Positions 6,878-14,495 of a stretch of DNA of 23,454 nucleotides are shown piece after piece. Each line of letters starts with the position of its first letter. The stretch's first letter is position 1. A model generated the notes under the pieces. The model did no database searches, had not been told where the DNA came from, and was given only the letters and a program-made list of their open reading frames with translations. The DNA is from Actinomycetes bacterium (lineage in GTDB: Bacteria > Actinomycetota > CALGFH01). The stretch is taken from positions 1 through 23,454 of the forward strand of contig JASLIH010000118.1 in assembly GCA_030152105.1 (NCBI GenBank), written 5' to 3'. The position numbers and the translations under genes were made by a program.

Positions 6878-7777
6878 TCACCCGGTCCCTGTCGACCGGG
6901 GGGCCAGGTCTGAGCCCCCCGGGCCCCCGGTTGCGGCCCCGGCCAGGTAGGCGGCCGAGGCCTCGTACGCCCGCTGGATGTGCTCGTCGACCCGGGAGGC
7001 GTCGCGGTAGCGGAGCTGGGACAGGTCGACCCCGGCCGCGCCCTCCGCCCCGGCGGGCAGGACGTGGACGGTCACTCCCGGCGGGACCGCCGCCATGTCC
7101 TCGGCGAACCGGTGCCGGCGGGCGATCTCGAACGCCACCAGCCCCACCTCCCAGGGCCGCGACGGCACCTGGAGGGGCCGCTCGATGCGGCCGACGTGGA
7201 GCACGTACACGGTCCTGGCCCCCAGCTCCAGGGCCCTGCCGATGGGGATGCTGTGGACCAGCCCGCCGTCGAAGAAGTGCTCGTCGCCCACCCGGACCGG
7301 CGGCAGCAGCCCGGGCACGGCCGCCGAGGCGAGCACTGCCGGGACGATCGGCCCGTCGGCGAACCAGTGGGCGGCGGCCCGCTCGATGCTGGCGGCGACG
7401 CACTGGAAGGGCACGGCCAGCTCCTCGATGCGGCCCACCGGCAGCGCCTCCAGCAGCTGGCGCAGTGGCTCGTTGGAGTGCAGATGGGTGCCGGAGCGGG
7501 CCAGGGTCCGGACCCGCCCGAACAGCGAGCCGCCGAACGCCTCGGCGGCCACGCCGTCGCGCCACACCGCGGCCAGCTCGGGCACGGCCGCGCCCGGGTC
7601 GCGGTGGGCGGCCACGAACACGCCGTTGAGCGCCCCCACCGAGGTGCCGATCACGAGGTCGGGCCGGACCCCGGCCTCGGCGAGGGCCTGAAGCATGCCG
7701 ACCTCGTGGGCGCCGAGCACCCCGCCCCCGCCGAGCACGAAGGCGACCTCGTGCGCCCGGCCCTGGTCCCCCGCCAC
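6878..7777 (-). CDS. Patatin-like phospholipase/esterase
   Basis: A 299-residue protein with the patatin fold: the glycine-rich oxyanion loop LGGGGVLGAHEVG (15-27), the nucleophile elbow GTSVGA with Ser46, SAAVPG (151-156) and the catalytic Asp in DGG (Asp170). The Ser/Asp dyad is intact. Patatins hydrolyse acyl esters of phospholipids or other lipids. No signal peptide is seen, so it is probably cytoplasmic or peripheral on the membrane. The frame stays open to 8086, but the domain begins just after GTG 7777, and AAGGGAGGG lies right before that GTG. It heads a run of four minus-strand genes (patatin, acyltransferase, HhH-GPD, alkyltransferase-like) and diverges from the SARP regulator, which may control it. 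The C-terminal about 20 residues are Gly/Ser/Thr-rich. Confidence 0.87.
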   Translation of the reverse strand: MAGDQGRAHEVAFVLGGGGVLGAHEVGMLQALAEAGVRPDLVIGTSVGALNGVFVAAHRDPGAAVPELAAVWRDGVAAEAFGGSLFGRVRTLARSGTHLHSNEPLRQLLEALPVGRIEELAVPFQCVAASIERAAAHWFADGPIVPAVLASAAVPGLLPPVRVGDEHFFDGGLVHSIPIGRALELGARTVYVLHVGRIERPLQVPSRPWEVGLVAFEIARRHRFAEDMAAVPPGVTVHVLPAGAEGAAGVDLSQLRYRDASRVDEHIQRAYEASAAYLAGAATGGPGGSDLAPRSTGTG

Positions 7778-7808
7778 CGTCCCTCCCTTGTCAGGCCGAT
7801 GATCCCAT

Positions 7809-7818
7809 ACGCTAGGCT
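7809..7818. promoter_or_regulatory. Overlapping divergent -10 boxes between patatin and SARP genes
   Basis: ACGCTAGGCT reads TAGCGT on the minus strand (7809-7814) and TAGGCT on the plus strand (7813-7818), again sharing a central TA. The minus box lies about 31 bases before GTG 7777 and the plus box about 32 bases before TTG 7851; both genes have purine-rich ribosome sites in between. -35 elements are weak. Confidence 0.4.
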
Positions 7819-7850
7819 TCGCCTGACGCACAGGAAGGGCAGGTGGCTGG

Positions 7851-10800
7851 TTGCCAGGGCTCCGGATCGCCGTCCTTGGCAAGCCAAGGGTCACCCGCGA
7901 CGACGACTCGCCGGTGGAGCTGGGCTCGGCCAAGGCCACCGCCCTGCTGCTGTACCTGGCCACGACCGGCGAGCGCCACTCGCGGTCGGCCCTGGCCGGT
8001 CTGCTCTGGGGCGACCTGCCCGAGGATGGCGCCCGCGCCAACCTGCGCCTGGCCCTGACCAAGCTGCGCCGGGTGGCCGACGACAACCTCCAGGTGACGC
8101 GCGGGTACGTGGCCGTCGACCCGTCCAGCTACTGGCTTGACCGGCGGGAGCTGGAGGCGGCCCTGGCCGGCGGGGACGGCGACCTTGAGCGGGTCAGGGC
8201 GGCCGTCGGGCTGTACCGGGGCGACTTCCTCGACGACCTGGTGGTGCGGGGCGCCCCCGAGTTCGAGGAATGGGCCGGGCGCGAACGCGAGCACCTGCGC
8301 CGGCTGGCCGTGACCGGGCTGGCCCGGCTGGCCGACGACGCCGCCGCCCGGAGCGACCCGGCCGCCGGTGTCGAGCTGGCCCGCCGCATGCTGTCGCTCG
8401 ACCCGCTGTCGGAGGAGGCGCACCGGCTGCTGATGCGGTTCCTGGCCCAGAAGGACGACCGGGCGGCCGCGCTGGCCCAGTTCGAGACCTGCCGCCACGT
8501 CCTGGCCGAGGAGCTGGGGGTCGAGCCGTCCCCGGAGACGGTCCGGCTCACCGAGCGCATCCGCGCCGGCGAGCTCGCCCCCGCCCGCCCCGACCCGGGC
8601 ACACCTGAACCCGCCCCGCCGGCGCTCGGCCCCCCGGAGGGGGAGCGTAGCTCACGGGAGCACGGGGCTCCACCGGCTGTCCACACCCCCGGCCCGGCGC
8701 CCACCCCCGGCCCCGCGCCCACCCCCGGCCCCGCGGGCGCCGGCGGCCTGATCGGCCGGGAGGACGACCTGGCCCGGGTGACCGTGCTGGTCGAGGGGGA
8801 GGCGTGCCGGCTGCTGACCCTTGTCGGGCCGGGCGGGGTCGGCAAGTCCCGGCTCGCCCTGGCCGCGGCCGAGCGGCTGGCCCCTCGGTTCGCCGACGGG
8901 GTGGCCGTCGTCGCCCTGGCCGGGGTGGAGCCGGACGACCCCGACGGCGTGGCCGACCTGCTGGCCGTCGCGGTGGCCGAAGCCCTGGCCGTGCCCCTGG
9001 CCACCCGCCGCCCGGCCCGCGAGCTGCTCGGTGCCTGGCTGGCCGAGCGGCGCCTGCTGGTCGTGCTGGACAACCTCGAGCACCTGGACGGCGCCGCCCC
9101 CCTGGTCACCGGCCTGCTGGCCGCCGCCCCGGGGCTCAAGCTGCTGGCCACGTCCAGGCGGCGGGTCGGGGCCGGGGTGGAGTGGGTCCTGGACGTGCCC
9201 GGGCTGGCCGAGGGCGCGGCGGTCGAGCTGTTCGCCGAGCGGGCCCGGCGGGTCAGGGCCGGGTTCTCGCTGGAGGACGAGGGGCCGGCCGTCGCCGCCA
9301 TCTGCCGGCTGGTCGACGGGCTGCCGCTGGCCATCGAGCTGGCCGCCGACCTGGCCCGGACGCTCCCCTGCCAGGTGATCGCGGACAAGCTCGTCTCCGA
9401 CCTGAACCTCCTGCAGACGACCTCGGCCACCGTCCCGCCCCGCCACCGCAGCATGCGCTCGGTGATCGAGGCGTCCTGGCGGCTGCTCGACGCCGGCCAG
9501 CAGCGGGCCCTGGCCCGGCTGTCGGTGTTCCGCGGCGGCTTCGACCCGGCCGCCGCCGAGGCGGTCGCCGGGGCCGGCCCGGCCATGCTGTCGGCGCTGG
9601 TCGAGCGGTCGCTGGTCGACCGGGCCGACGGCGGGCGCTACGGCCTGCACGAGCTGCTGCGCCAGTTCGCCTCCGAGCGGCTGGAGGCGGCCGGGGATGC
9701 CGCCGCCACCCGGCGCGCCCATGCCGGGCACTACGCCGGGTTCCTGGCGGCCAGGCACGGCCGGCTGGCCGACGCCTTCGACGGGGCGGTGCTGGCCGAG
9801 GTCGACCCGGAGACCGGCAACCTCAGGGCCGCCTGGCAGGAGCTGGCCGAGGCGGGCGGGATCGACGCCGTGGCCGGCCTCCTCGAGGACCTGTGGCTGG
9901 TCCACCGCCGCCACGGCCGCTTCCAGGAGGCCCTCGGCATGCTGCAGCGCGCCCTGGCCCGCGACGACGCCTCCAACCGGCAGCGGGCCAGGTGGCACCT
10001 GTGGGCCGGGCTGGCCCTGTACCAGCTGGGACGGGCCGACGAGGGCCAGGAGGAGCTGCGGGCCATGCTCGGTCTGGCCGGCCGGCCCCTGCCGGCGACC
10101 GGCGCCGGCTGGGCCGCGGCCGTGGCCAGGGGCGCCGCCGGCCAGGCCCGCAGCCGGACCCTGGGGACCCGGCCGGCCGCCGACCCGGCCGCCCGGCAGG
10201 CGGCCGCCGAGGTCGCCCAGGCCTACGCCATCGTCGGCGAGACCTACTACATGGCCGGCCAGCTCCTCCCGATGGTCGCCAGCGGGGTCAGCACCATCAA
10301 CGCCGCCGAGCGCGCCGGCAGCGTCGGCGACGTCGCCGCCGGCTACGCCGTCACCGCCATCAGCGCCAGGGTCGCCGGCCGCCACCGGCTGGCCAGCTGG
10401 TACGGCCGCCTGGCCGACGACGCCATCGCCAGCGGCACCGACGAGGCCGCGCTGGCCTATCCGCTCGAGGTCAGGGGCGTCGACCACGTCACGGTGGGCG
10501 CCTGGGCGGCCGCCGAGGCGTGCCTGGGCCGGGCCGCCGGCAGCTTCGCCCGCATGGGCCAGCCGCGGTTCTGGGAGGAGTGCACCGCCCTGGTCGCGGT
10601 GGCCAACTGCTACCGGGGCGGCTACCGCCGGGCGGTGGACGGCTTCGCCGAGGTGGCGGCGTCGGCCCGGGCCCGCCACGACCAGCTGTCGCTGTACTGG
10701 GGCCTGGCCGGGCAGGCCGAGGCCCTGCTGCGGCTGGAGCGCGACACCAGGCCGGCGCTGGAGCTGCTGGAGGAGGCCCGGACCCTGTTCGGCGACCTGC

Positions 10801-11336
10801 CGGCGTCGGAGCGGCTGCGCGTCCACGCCGGGCTCGGCCTGGTCCACCTGCGGGCAGGCCGCGACGCCGAGGCCGGGACGGCCGTCCGGGCCGGGCTGCG
10901 CGAGGCCGCCGCGGCCGGGATGCCTCGGATGTGGCTCGGGGAGGGCCTCACCGTGCTGGCCGAGGTCGCCCTGGCCCTCCGGGAGCGCGGCCACGACCCG
11001 GCCGTCGCGGCCAGCGCCTGCGACCGGCTGCGGTCGTTCACCGCCGGCTGCCCGGTGAGCGCGGCCAGGGCCCTGCGCGCCGGCGGCCTCCAGCTGTGGC
11101 TGGCCGGGCGGCGCCCAAAGGCTGTCCGGGCCTGGCGCCGCAGCCTCGACACCGCCCGCCGCCTCGACCTCCCCTACGACGAGGCCATGGCCCACCTCGA
11201 GCTGGGCCGCCACCTCCGCCCCACCCAGACCACCCCCGGCGACTGGGGCCGCGACGAGCACCTGTCCCGCTCCCGCGAGCTGTTCTGTGCCCTCGGCACC
11301 GAGCCGGCCCGCCTCCGGGCCTCGGTGACCGCCTGA
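7851..11336 (+). CDS. SARP/BTAD-family STAND transcriptional regulator (AfsR-like)
   Basis: A 1161-residue regulator. Order of parts: an OmpR-type winged helix (about 1-90, with LWGDLPEDGARANLRLALTK as in SARPs), the BTAD bundle (about 95-240), a Pro/Gly/Ala linker (241-299), an NB-ARC-like ATPase with P-loop GPGGVGKS (326-333), Walker B LLVVLDNLEH (402-411), TSRRR (434-438) and GLPLA (490-494), a winged-helix-like part (530-620), and a TPR-like helical region to the end. Such proteins bind direct repeats spaced by a helical turn and recruit RNA polymerase; the ATPase and TPR parts sense a signal that is unknown here. The start is TTG 7851, after AGGTGG. The next gene begins about 90 bases downstream behind an array of 11-bp-phased repeats. 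It lacks sensor or transmembrane domains of its own. Confidence 0.9.
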   Translation: MPGLRIAVLGKPRVTRDDDSPVELGSAKATALLLYLATTGERHSRSALAGLLWGDLPEDGARANLRLALTKLRRVADDNLQVTRGYVAVDPSSYWLDRRELEAALAGGDGDLERVRAAVGLYRGDFLDDLVVRGAPEFEEWAGREREHLRRLAVTGLARLADDAAARSDPAAGVELARRMLSLDPLSEEAHRLLMRFLAQKDDRAAALAQFETCRHVLAEELGVEPSPETVRLTERIRAGELAPARPDPGTPEPAPPALGPPEGERSSREHGAPPAVHTPGPAPTPGPAPTPGPAGAGGLIGREDDLARVTVLVEGEACRLLTLVGPGGVGKSRLALAAAERLAPRFADGVAVVALAGVEPDDPDGVADLLAVAVAEALAVPLATRRPARELLGAWLAERRLLVVLDNLEHLDGAAPLVTGLLAAAPGLKLLATSRRRVGAGVEWVLDVPGLAEGAAVELFAERARRVRAGFSLEDEGPAVAAICRLVDGLPLAIELAADLARTLPCQVIADKLVSDLNLLQTTSATVPPRHRSMRSVIEASWRLLDAGQQRALARLSVFRGGFDPAAAEAVAGAGPAMLSALVERSLVDRADGGRYGLHELLRQFASERLEAAGDAAATRRAHAGHYAGFLAARHGRLADAFDGAVLAEVDPETGNLRAAWQELAEAGGIDAVAGLLEDLWLVHRRHGRFQEALGMLQRALARDDASNRQRARWHLWAGLALYQLGRADEGQEELRAMLGLAGRPLPATGAGWAAAVARGAAGQARSRTLGTRPAADPAARQAAAEVAQAYAIVGETYYMAGQLLPMVASGVSTINAAERAGSVGDVAAGYAVTAISARVAGRHRLASWYGRLADDAIASGTDEAALAYPLEVRGVDHVTVGAWAAAEACLGRAAGSFARMGQPRFWEECTALVAVANCYRGGYRRAVDGFAEVAASARARHDQLSLYWGLAGQAEALLRLERDTRPALELLEEARTLFGDLPASERLRVHAGLGLVHLRAGRDAEAGTAVRAGLREAAAAGMPRMWLGEGLTVLAEVALALRERGHDPAVAASACDRLRSFTAGCPVSAARALRAGGLQLWLAGRRPKAVRAWRRSLDTARRLDLPYDEAMAHLELGRHLRPTQTTPGDWGRDEHLSRSRELFCALGTEPARLRASVTA
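8685..8735 (+). repeat. Short in-frame tandem repeat coding the SARP linker
   Basis: An 18-base unit around CCCACCCCCGGCCCCGCG recurs nearly exactly and codes PGPAPT repeats (residues 279-295) between the BTAD and ATPase parts. The repeat keeps the reading frame, so unit gain or loss would change linker length without breaking the protein. Confidence 0.7.
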
Positions 11337-11342
11337 CAGTCG

Positions 11343-11390
11343 GGACGGGGCCAGGAGCTGGACAGGAACTCGGCGGGAACTCGGTAGGAT
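11343..11390 (+). promoter_or_regulatory. 11-bp-phased repeat array abutting a -10 box (candidate SARP operator)
   Basis: GGA occurs at 11343, 11354, 11365, 11376 and 11387, five times at exactly 11-base steps. Two units are identical over nine bases (GGAACTCGG at 11365-11373 and 11376-11384), and the unit at 11354 is a 6 of 9 match. The last full unit touches TAGGAT (11385-11390), a TANNNT -10 box. There is no correctly spaced -35 (TGGACA at 11359 is 20 bases away). SARP activators are known to bind direct repeats with 11-bp spacing just upstream of -10 boxes that lack a good -35, so the preceding regulator is the natural candidate. The exact heptamer register is ambiguous. Confidence 0.6.
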
Positions 11391-11426
11391 GCGGGAGGCG
11401 TGTCGGTCTCGGGAAGGTGGTGGATC

Positions 11427-11879
11427 GTGCGGCGGTATCTGGTGGTTGCCAACCAGACGCTCGGGGGGGAGGAGCTCTGGGGCGCGATCCGGGAGCGGAT
11501 CGCCGGGGGCGACTGCCATTTCCACCTGCTGGTGCCGGCCACGCCGGCCGCCCAGCTCGACCCCGGCGTCACCGCCGAGGTGGCGGCTGAGGGCGAGCCG
11601 GGAGAGGACCTGGGGCGGCGGCTGGCCAGGCAGCGGATGCGGCACGAGCTGGACCGGATGCGCGAGCTGGGGGCCAGCGTCAGCGGTGAGATCGGGGTCG
11701 CCGACCCGGTCGACGCCGTCCGGGTGGTGCTGCACCGCTGGGAGTTCGACGAGGTCATCTTGTCCACCCTGCCGGGGCGGCGGTCGCGCTGGCTGGCCGC
11801 CGACCTGCCGACCAAGATCCGCCGCGGGTTCAAGCTCCAGGTGACCCAGGTCACCGGGGCGACCGCGGCCAAGGGCTGA
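11427..11879 (+). CDS. USP-like small protein heading the complex II operon
   Basis: A 150-residue soluble protein opening MRRYLVVANQTLGG and ending with the block FDEVILSTLPGRRSRWLAADLP (107-128), which resembles the beta-strand and phosphate-loop end of universal stress proteins. The middle (60-85) is a charged helix. Fold assignment is by pattern only; a nucleotide-binding role is not proven. I choose GTG 11427 over GTG 11400 because AGGTGG sits six bases upstream and the domain begins there; at 11400 the GGAGG is only one base away. It lies 26 bases before the membrane subunit gene, so the same transcript probably carries both. It may be a stress or redox accessory to the respiratory complex, which is inference from position. 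Confidence 0.7.
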   Translation: MRRYLVVANQTLGGEELWGAIRERIAGGDCHFHLLVPATPAAQLDPGVTAEVAAEGEPGEDLGRRLARQRMRHELDRMRELGASVSGEIGVADPVDAVRVVLHRWEFDEVILSTLPGRRSRWLAADLPTKIRRGFKLQVTQVTGATAAKG

Positions 11880-11905
11880 ACCGAACCAGGAGCGAAAGGA
11901 ACCGC

Positions 11906-12685
11906 ATGGCGAGCAGGACGGTCAACGGCGACCGGGCAAGGATCGGCGCCCGCACCCTGCGCAAGGACCGATGGTGGCTGGCCCCGCTCGTCACGGTGAC
12001 GGTGCTCGGCGGGTTCGTGATCTACGGCACCTGGGTGGCCTTCGCCAACCGGGACTACTTCGCCGACCCGTACCTGTCGCCGTTCTACTCGCCATGCCTT
12101 GCCGCCAGCTGCCAGGAGCCGACCTGGGCGATCGTCGGCAGCTGGTGGCCGCTGTCCCCCGCCCTGCTGGTGCTGCCGTTCCCGCTCGGGTTCCGGCTGA
12201 CCTGCTACTACTACCGCAAGGCGTACTACCGGTCGTTCTGGTGGGCGCCCCCGGCCTGCGCCGTCCCCGACGCTAGGCCCCGCTACACCGGGGAGACCCG
12301 CTTCCCCCTGATCCTCCAGAACATCCACCGCTACTTCTTCTACCTGGCCCTGCCGTTCCCGCTCATCCTGGCCTGGGACGCGCTGCGCGCCTTCCACTTC
12401 CCCGACGGCTGGGGGATCGGCCTGGGGACCGTGATCCTGCTCGTCAACGCCGTCTTCCTGGCCCTCTACACGCTGTCGTGCCACTCCTGCCGGCACCTGT
12501 GCGGGGGCAGGCTCAACAGCTTCTCCAAGGCCCCGGTCCGCTACTGGATGTGGCGCAAGGTGTCGGCCCTCAACTCCCGCCACATGCTCCTGGCCTGGGT
12601 CAGCCTGGTCTTCGTGGCCCTGGCCGACCTGTACGTCCGGCTGGTCGCCACTGGCGTGATCAGCGACCCGAGGTGGGTGTTCTAG
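11906..12685 (+). CDS. sdhC: Complex II membrane subunit, mycobacterial Sdh1 (type F)-like
   Basis: A 259-residue membrane protein with about five hydrophobic segments (roughly 25-47, 77-97, 138-160, 170-192, 225-247). It is followed by genes for the flavoprotein and iron-sulfur subunits, the same order and sizes as mycobacterial Sdh1. Near the end of the fourth segment is LSCHSCRHLCGG with Cys192, His193, Cys195, His197 and Cys199; other conserved-looking residues are Cys64, Cys69, Cys100 and His141. Mycobacterial Sdh1 is known to carry a Rieske-type 2Fe-2S cluster in its membrane subunit, so the Cys/His motif is a candidate ligand set; which residues bind is my inference. It would pass electrons from the iron-sulfur subunit to menaquinone. 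ATG 11906 has AAGGA five bases upstream. Confidence 0.8.
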   Translation: MASRTVNGDRARIGARTLRKDRWWLAPLVTVTVLGGFVIYGTWVAFANRDYFADPYLSPFYSPCLAASCQEPTWAIVGSWWPLSPALLVLPFPLGFRLTCYYYRKAYYRSFWWAPPACAVPDARPRYTGETRFPLILQNIHRYFFYLALPFPLILAWDALRAFHFPDGWGIGLGTVILLVNAVFLALYTLSCHSCRHLCGGRLNSFSKAPVRYWMWRKVSALNSRHMLLAWVSLVFVALADLYVRLVATGVISDPRWVF

Positions 12686-12689
12686 ACCT

Positions 12690-14495
12690 ATGGCCGAGCA
12701 CGAGACCCACGAGTTCGACGTCGTCGTCATCGGGGCCGGCGGCGCCGGCCTGCGGGCCGCCATCGAGGCCCACGACCGGGGGGCCCGCACCGCCCTGGTC
12801 TGCAAGTCGCTGCTGGGCAAGGCCCACACGGTCATGGCCGAGGGCGGCATCGCCGCCGCCATGGCCAACGTCTACCCCGACGACAACTGGCGGGTGCATT
12901 TCCGCGACACCATGCGCGGCGGCAAGATGCTCAACAGCTGGCGGATGGCCCAGCTCCACGCCCAGGAGGCCCCCGACCGGGTCTACGAGCTGGAGGAGTG
13001 GGGGGCGCTGTTCGACCGCACCGACGACGGCCGTATCCTCCAGCGCGACTTCGGCGGCCACCGGTTCGCCCGCCTTGCCCACGTTGGCGACCGCACCGGC
13101 CTGGAGATGATCCGGACCCTGCAGCACCGGGCCGTCTCCCAGGGCGTCGAGGTGTTCATGGAGTGCACGGTGATGCGGCTGCTCACCGACGACGGGCGGA
13201 TCGCCGGGGCGGTCGCCTACTGGCGCGAGTCGGGGCGCCTGATCGTCTTCAAGGCCAAGGCGGTGGTGCTGGCCACCGGCGGGATCGGCAAGGCCTGGAA
13301 GGTCACCTCCAACTCCTGGGAGTACACCGGCGACGGCCACGCCCTGGCCCTGTGGGCCGGGGCCGACCTGGTCGACATGGAGTTCGTCCAGTTCCACCCC
13401 ACCGGCATGGTCTGGCCGCCGTCGGTCCGCGGCATCCTGGTCACCGAGGGGGTGCGCGGTGACGGCGGGGTGCTGCGCAACAGCGAGGGCAAGCGGTTCA
13501 TGTTCGACTACATCCCGGACATGTTCCGGTCCGAGACGGCCGAGACCGAGGAGGAGGCCGACCGCTGGTACGACGACCGCAAGAGCAACCGCCGCACCCC
13601 CGACCTGCTGCCCCGTGACGAGGTCGCCCGGGCGATCAACAACGAGGTCAAGGAGGGCCGGGGCAGCCCGCACGGCGGGGTCTTCCTGGACATCGCCTCG
13701 CGCAAGCCGGCCGACTACATCCAGCGGCGCCTGCCCTCGATGTACCACCAGTTCAAGGAGCTGGCCGACGTCGACATCACCAAGGAGCCGATGGAGGTCG
13801 GCCCGACCTGCCACTACGTGATGGGCGGGATCCGGGTCGACCCCGACACCCAGGCGGCCACCGTGCCCGGGCTGTTCGCGGCCGGCGAGGCCGCCGGGGG
13901 CATGCACGGGGCCAACCGCCTCGGCGGCAACTCCCTCTCCGACCTCTTGGTGTTCGGGCTGCGGGCCGGCCGCTACGCCGCCGAGCACGCGGCCACGGTC
14001 GCCACCGGGCCGGCGGTCGACCCCGAGCAGGTGGCGGCGGCCGAGCGCGAGGCCCTGGCCCCCTTCGAGCGGGCCGACGGCGGTGTCAACCCCTACACCG
14101 TCCAGCTGGAGCTCCAGGACTGCATGCAGGAGCTGGTCGGGATCATCCGCACCGAGGGCGAGCTGAAGAGCGCCCTGGAGCGGATCGCGGCCCTCAAGGA
14201 GCGGGCCGCCCAGGTCGGGGTCGAGGGGCACCGCCAGTACAACCCGGGCTGGCACCTGGCCCTCGACCTGCGCTCGCTGCTGACCGTGTCCGAGTGCGTG
14301 GCCCTGGCCGCGATCGAGCGCCGCGAGAGCCGCGGCGGCCACACCCGCGACGACTACCCCAAGCCCGACCCGGAGCTGGGCAAGGTCAAGATGGTCGTCC
14401 GGGCCAGCGACGGCGAGGTGTCGGTGCGCCGGGAGCCGCTGGACGACCTGCCCGACGACCTCAGGGCGCTGTTCGAGGAGAAGACCAGCTCATGA
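12690..14495 (+). CDS. sdhA: Succinate dehydrogenase/fumarate reductase flavoprotein subunit
   Basis: A 601-residue flavoprotein. It has the dinucleotide fold VVVIGAGGAG (11-20), the likely covalent FAD attachment His46 in KAHTVMAEGG, the substrate-site blocks QFHPTGM and EGVRGDGG, HYVMGGIRVD, and the FAD-binding end GANRLGGNSLSDLLVFG. It oxidises succinate to fumarate, or the reverse, on the cytoplasmic side of the membrane. Sequence alone does not fix direction, but kinship to Sdh1-type operons favours succinate oxidation under low-energy or low-oxygen conditions. It begins four bases after the membrane subunit stop with only a weak AGGTGGG at 12 bases, and its stop overlaps the next start (ATGA). 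No key residue looks missing and the length is normal for the family. Confidence 0.93.
   Translation: MAEHETHEFDVVVIGAGGAGLRAAIEAHDRGARTALVCKSLLGKAHTVMAEGGIAAAMANVYPDDNWRVHFRDTMRGGKMLNSWRMAQLHAQEAPDRVYELEEWGALFDRTDDGRILQRDFGGHRFARLAHVGDRTGLEMIRTLQHRAVSQGVEVFMECTVMRLLTDDGRIAGAVAYWRESGRLIVFKAKAVVLATGGIGKAWKVTSNSWEYTGDGHALALWAGADLVDMEFVQFHPTGMVWPPSVRGILVTEGVRGDGGVLRNSEGKRFMFDYIPDMFRSETAETEEEADRWYDDRKSNRRTPDLLPRDEVARAINNEVKEGRGSPHGGVFLDIASRKPADYIQRRLPSMYHQFKELADVDITKEPMEVGPTCHYVMGGIRVDPDTQAATVPGLFAAGEAAGGMHGANRLGGNSLSDLLVFGLRAGRYAAEHAATVATGPAVDPEQVAAAEREALAPFERADGGVNPYTVQLELQDCMQELVGIIRTEGELKSALERIAALKERAAQVGVEGHRQYNPGWHLALDLRSLLTVSECVALAAIERRESRGGHTRDDYPKPDPELGKVKMVVRASDGEVSVRREPLDDLPDDLRALFEEKTSS

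Noticed and set aside
7778..8086. N-terminal extension of the patatin gene up to 8086
   Set aside because: The extension overlaps the SARP DNA-binding domain on the other strand and has no domain; GTG 7777 has a strong ribosome site.
11400..11426. GTG 11400 as start of the USP-like gene
   Set aside because: The ribosome site would be one base away, while GTG 11427 has AGGTGG at six bases and fits the domain start.
8652..11735. A 1027-codon open frame on the minus strand opposite the SARP gene
   Set aside because: Pro/Gln/Gly/Arg-rich translation with no domain, typical of the antisense frame of a GC-rich gene; the plus-strand frame has complete domain motifs.
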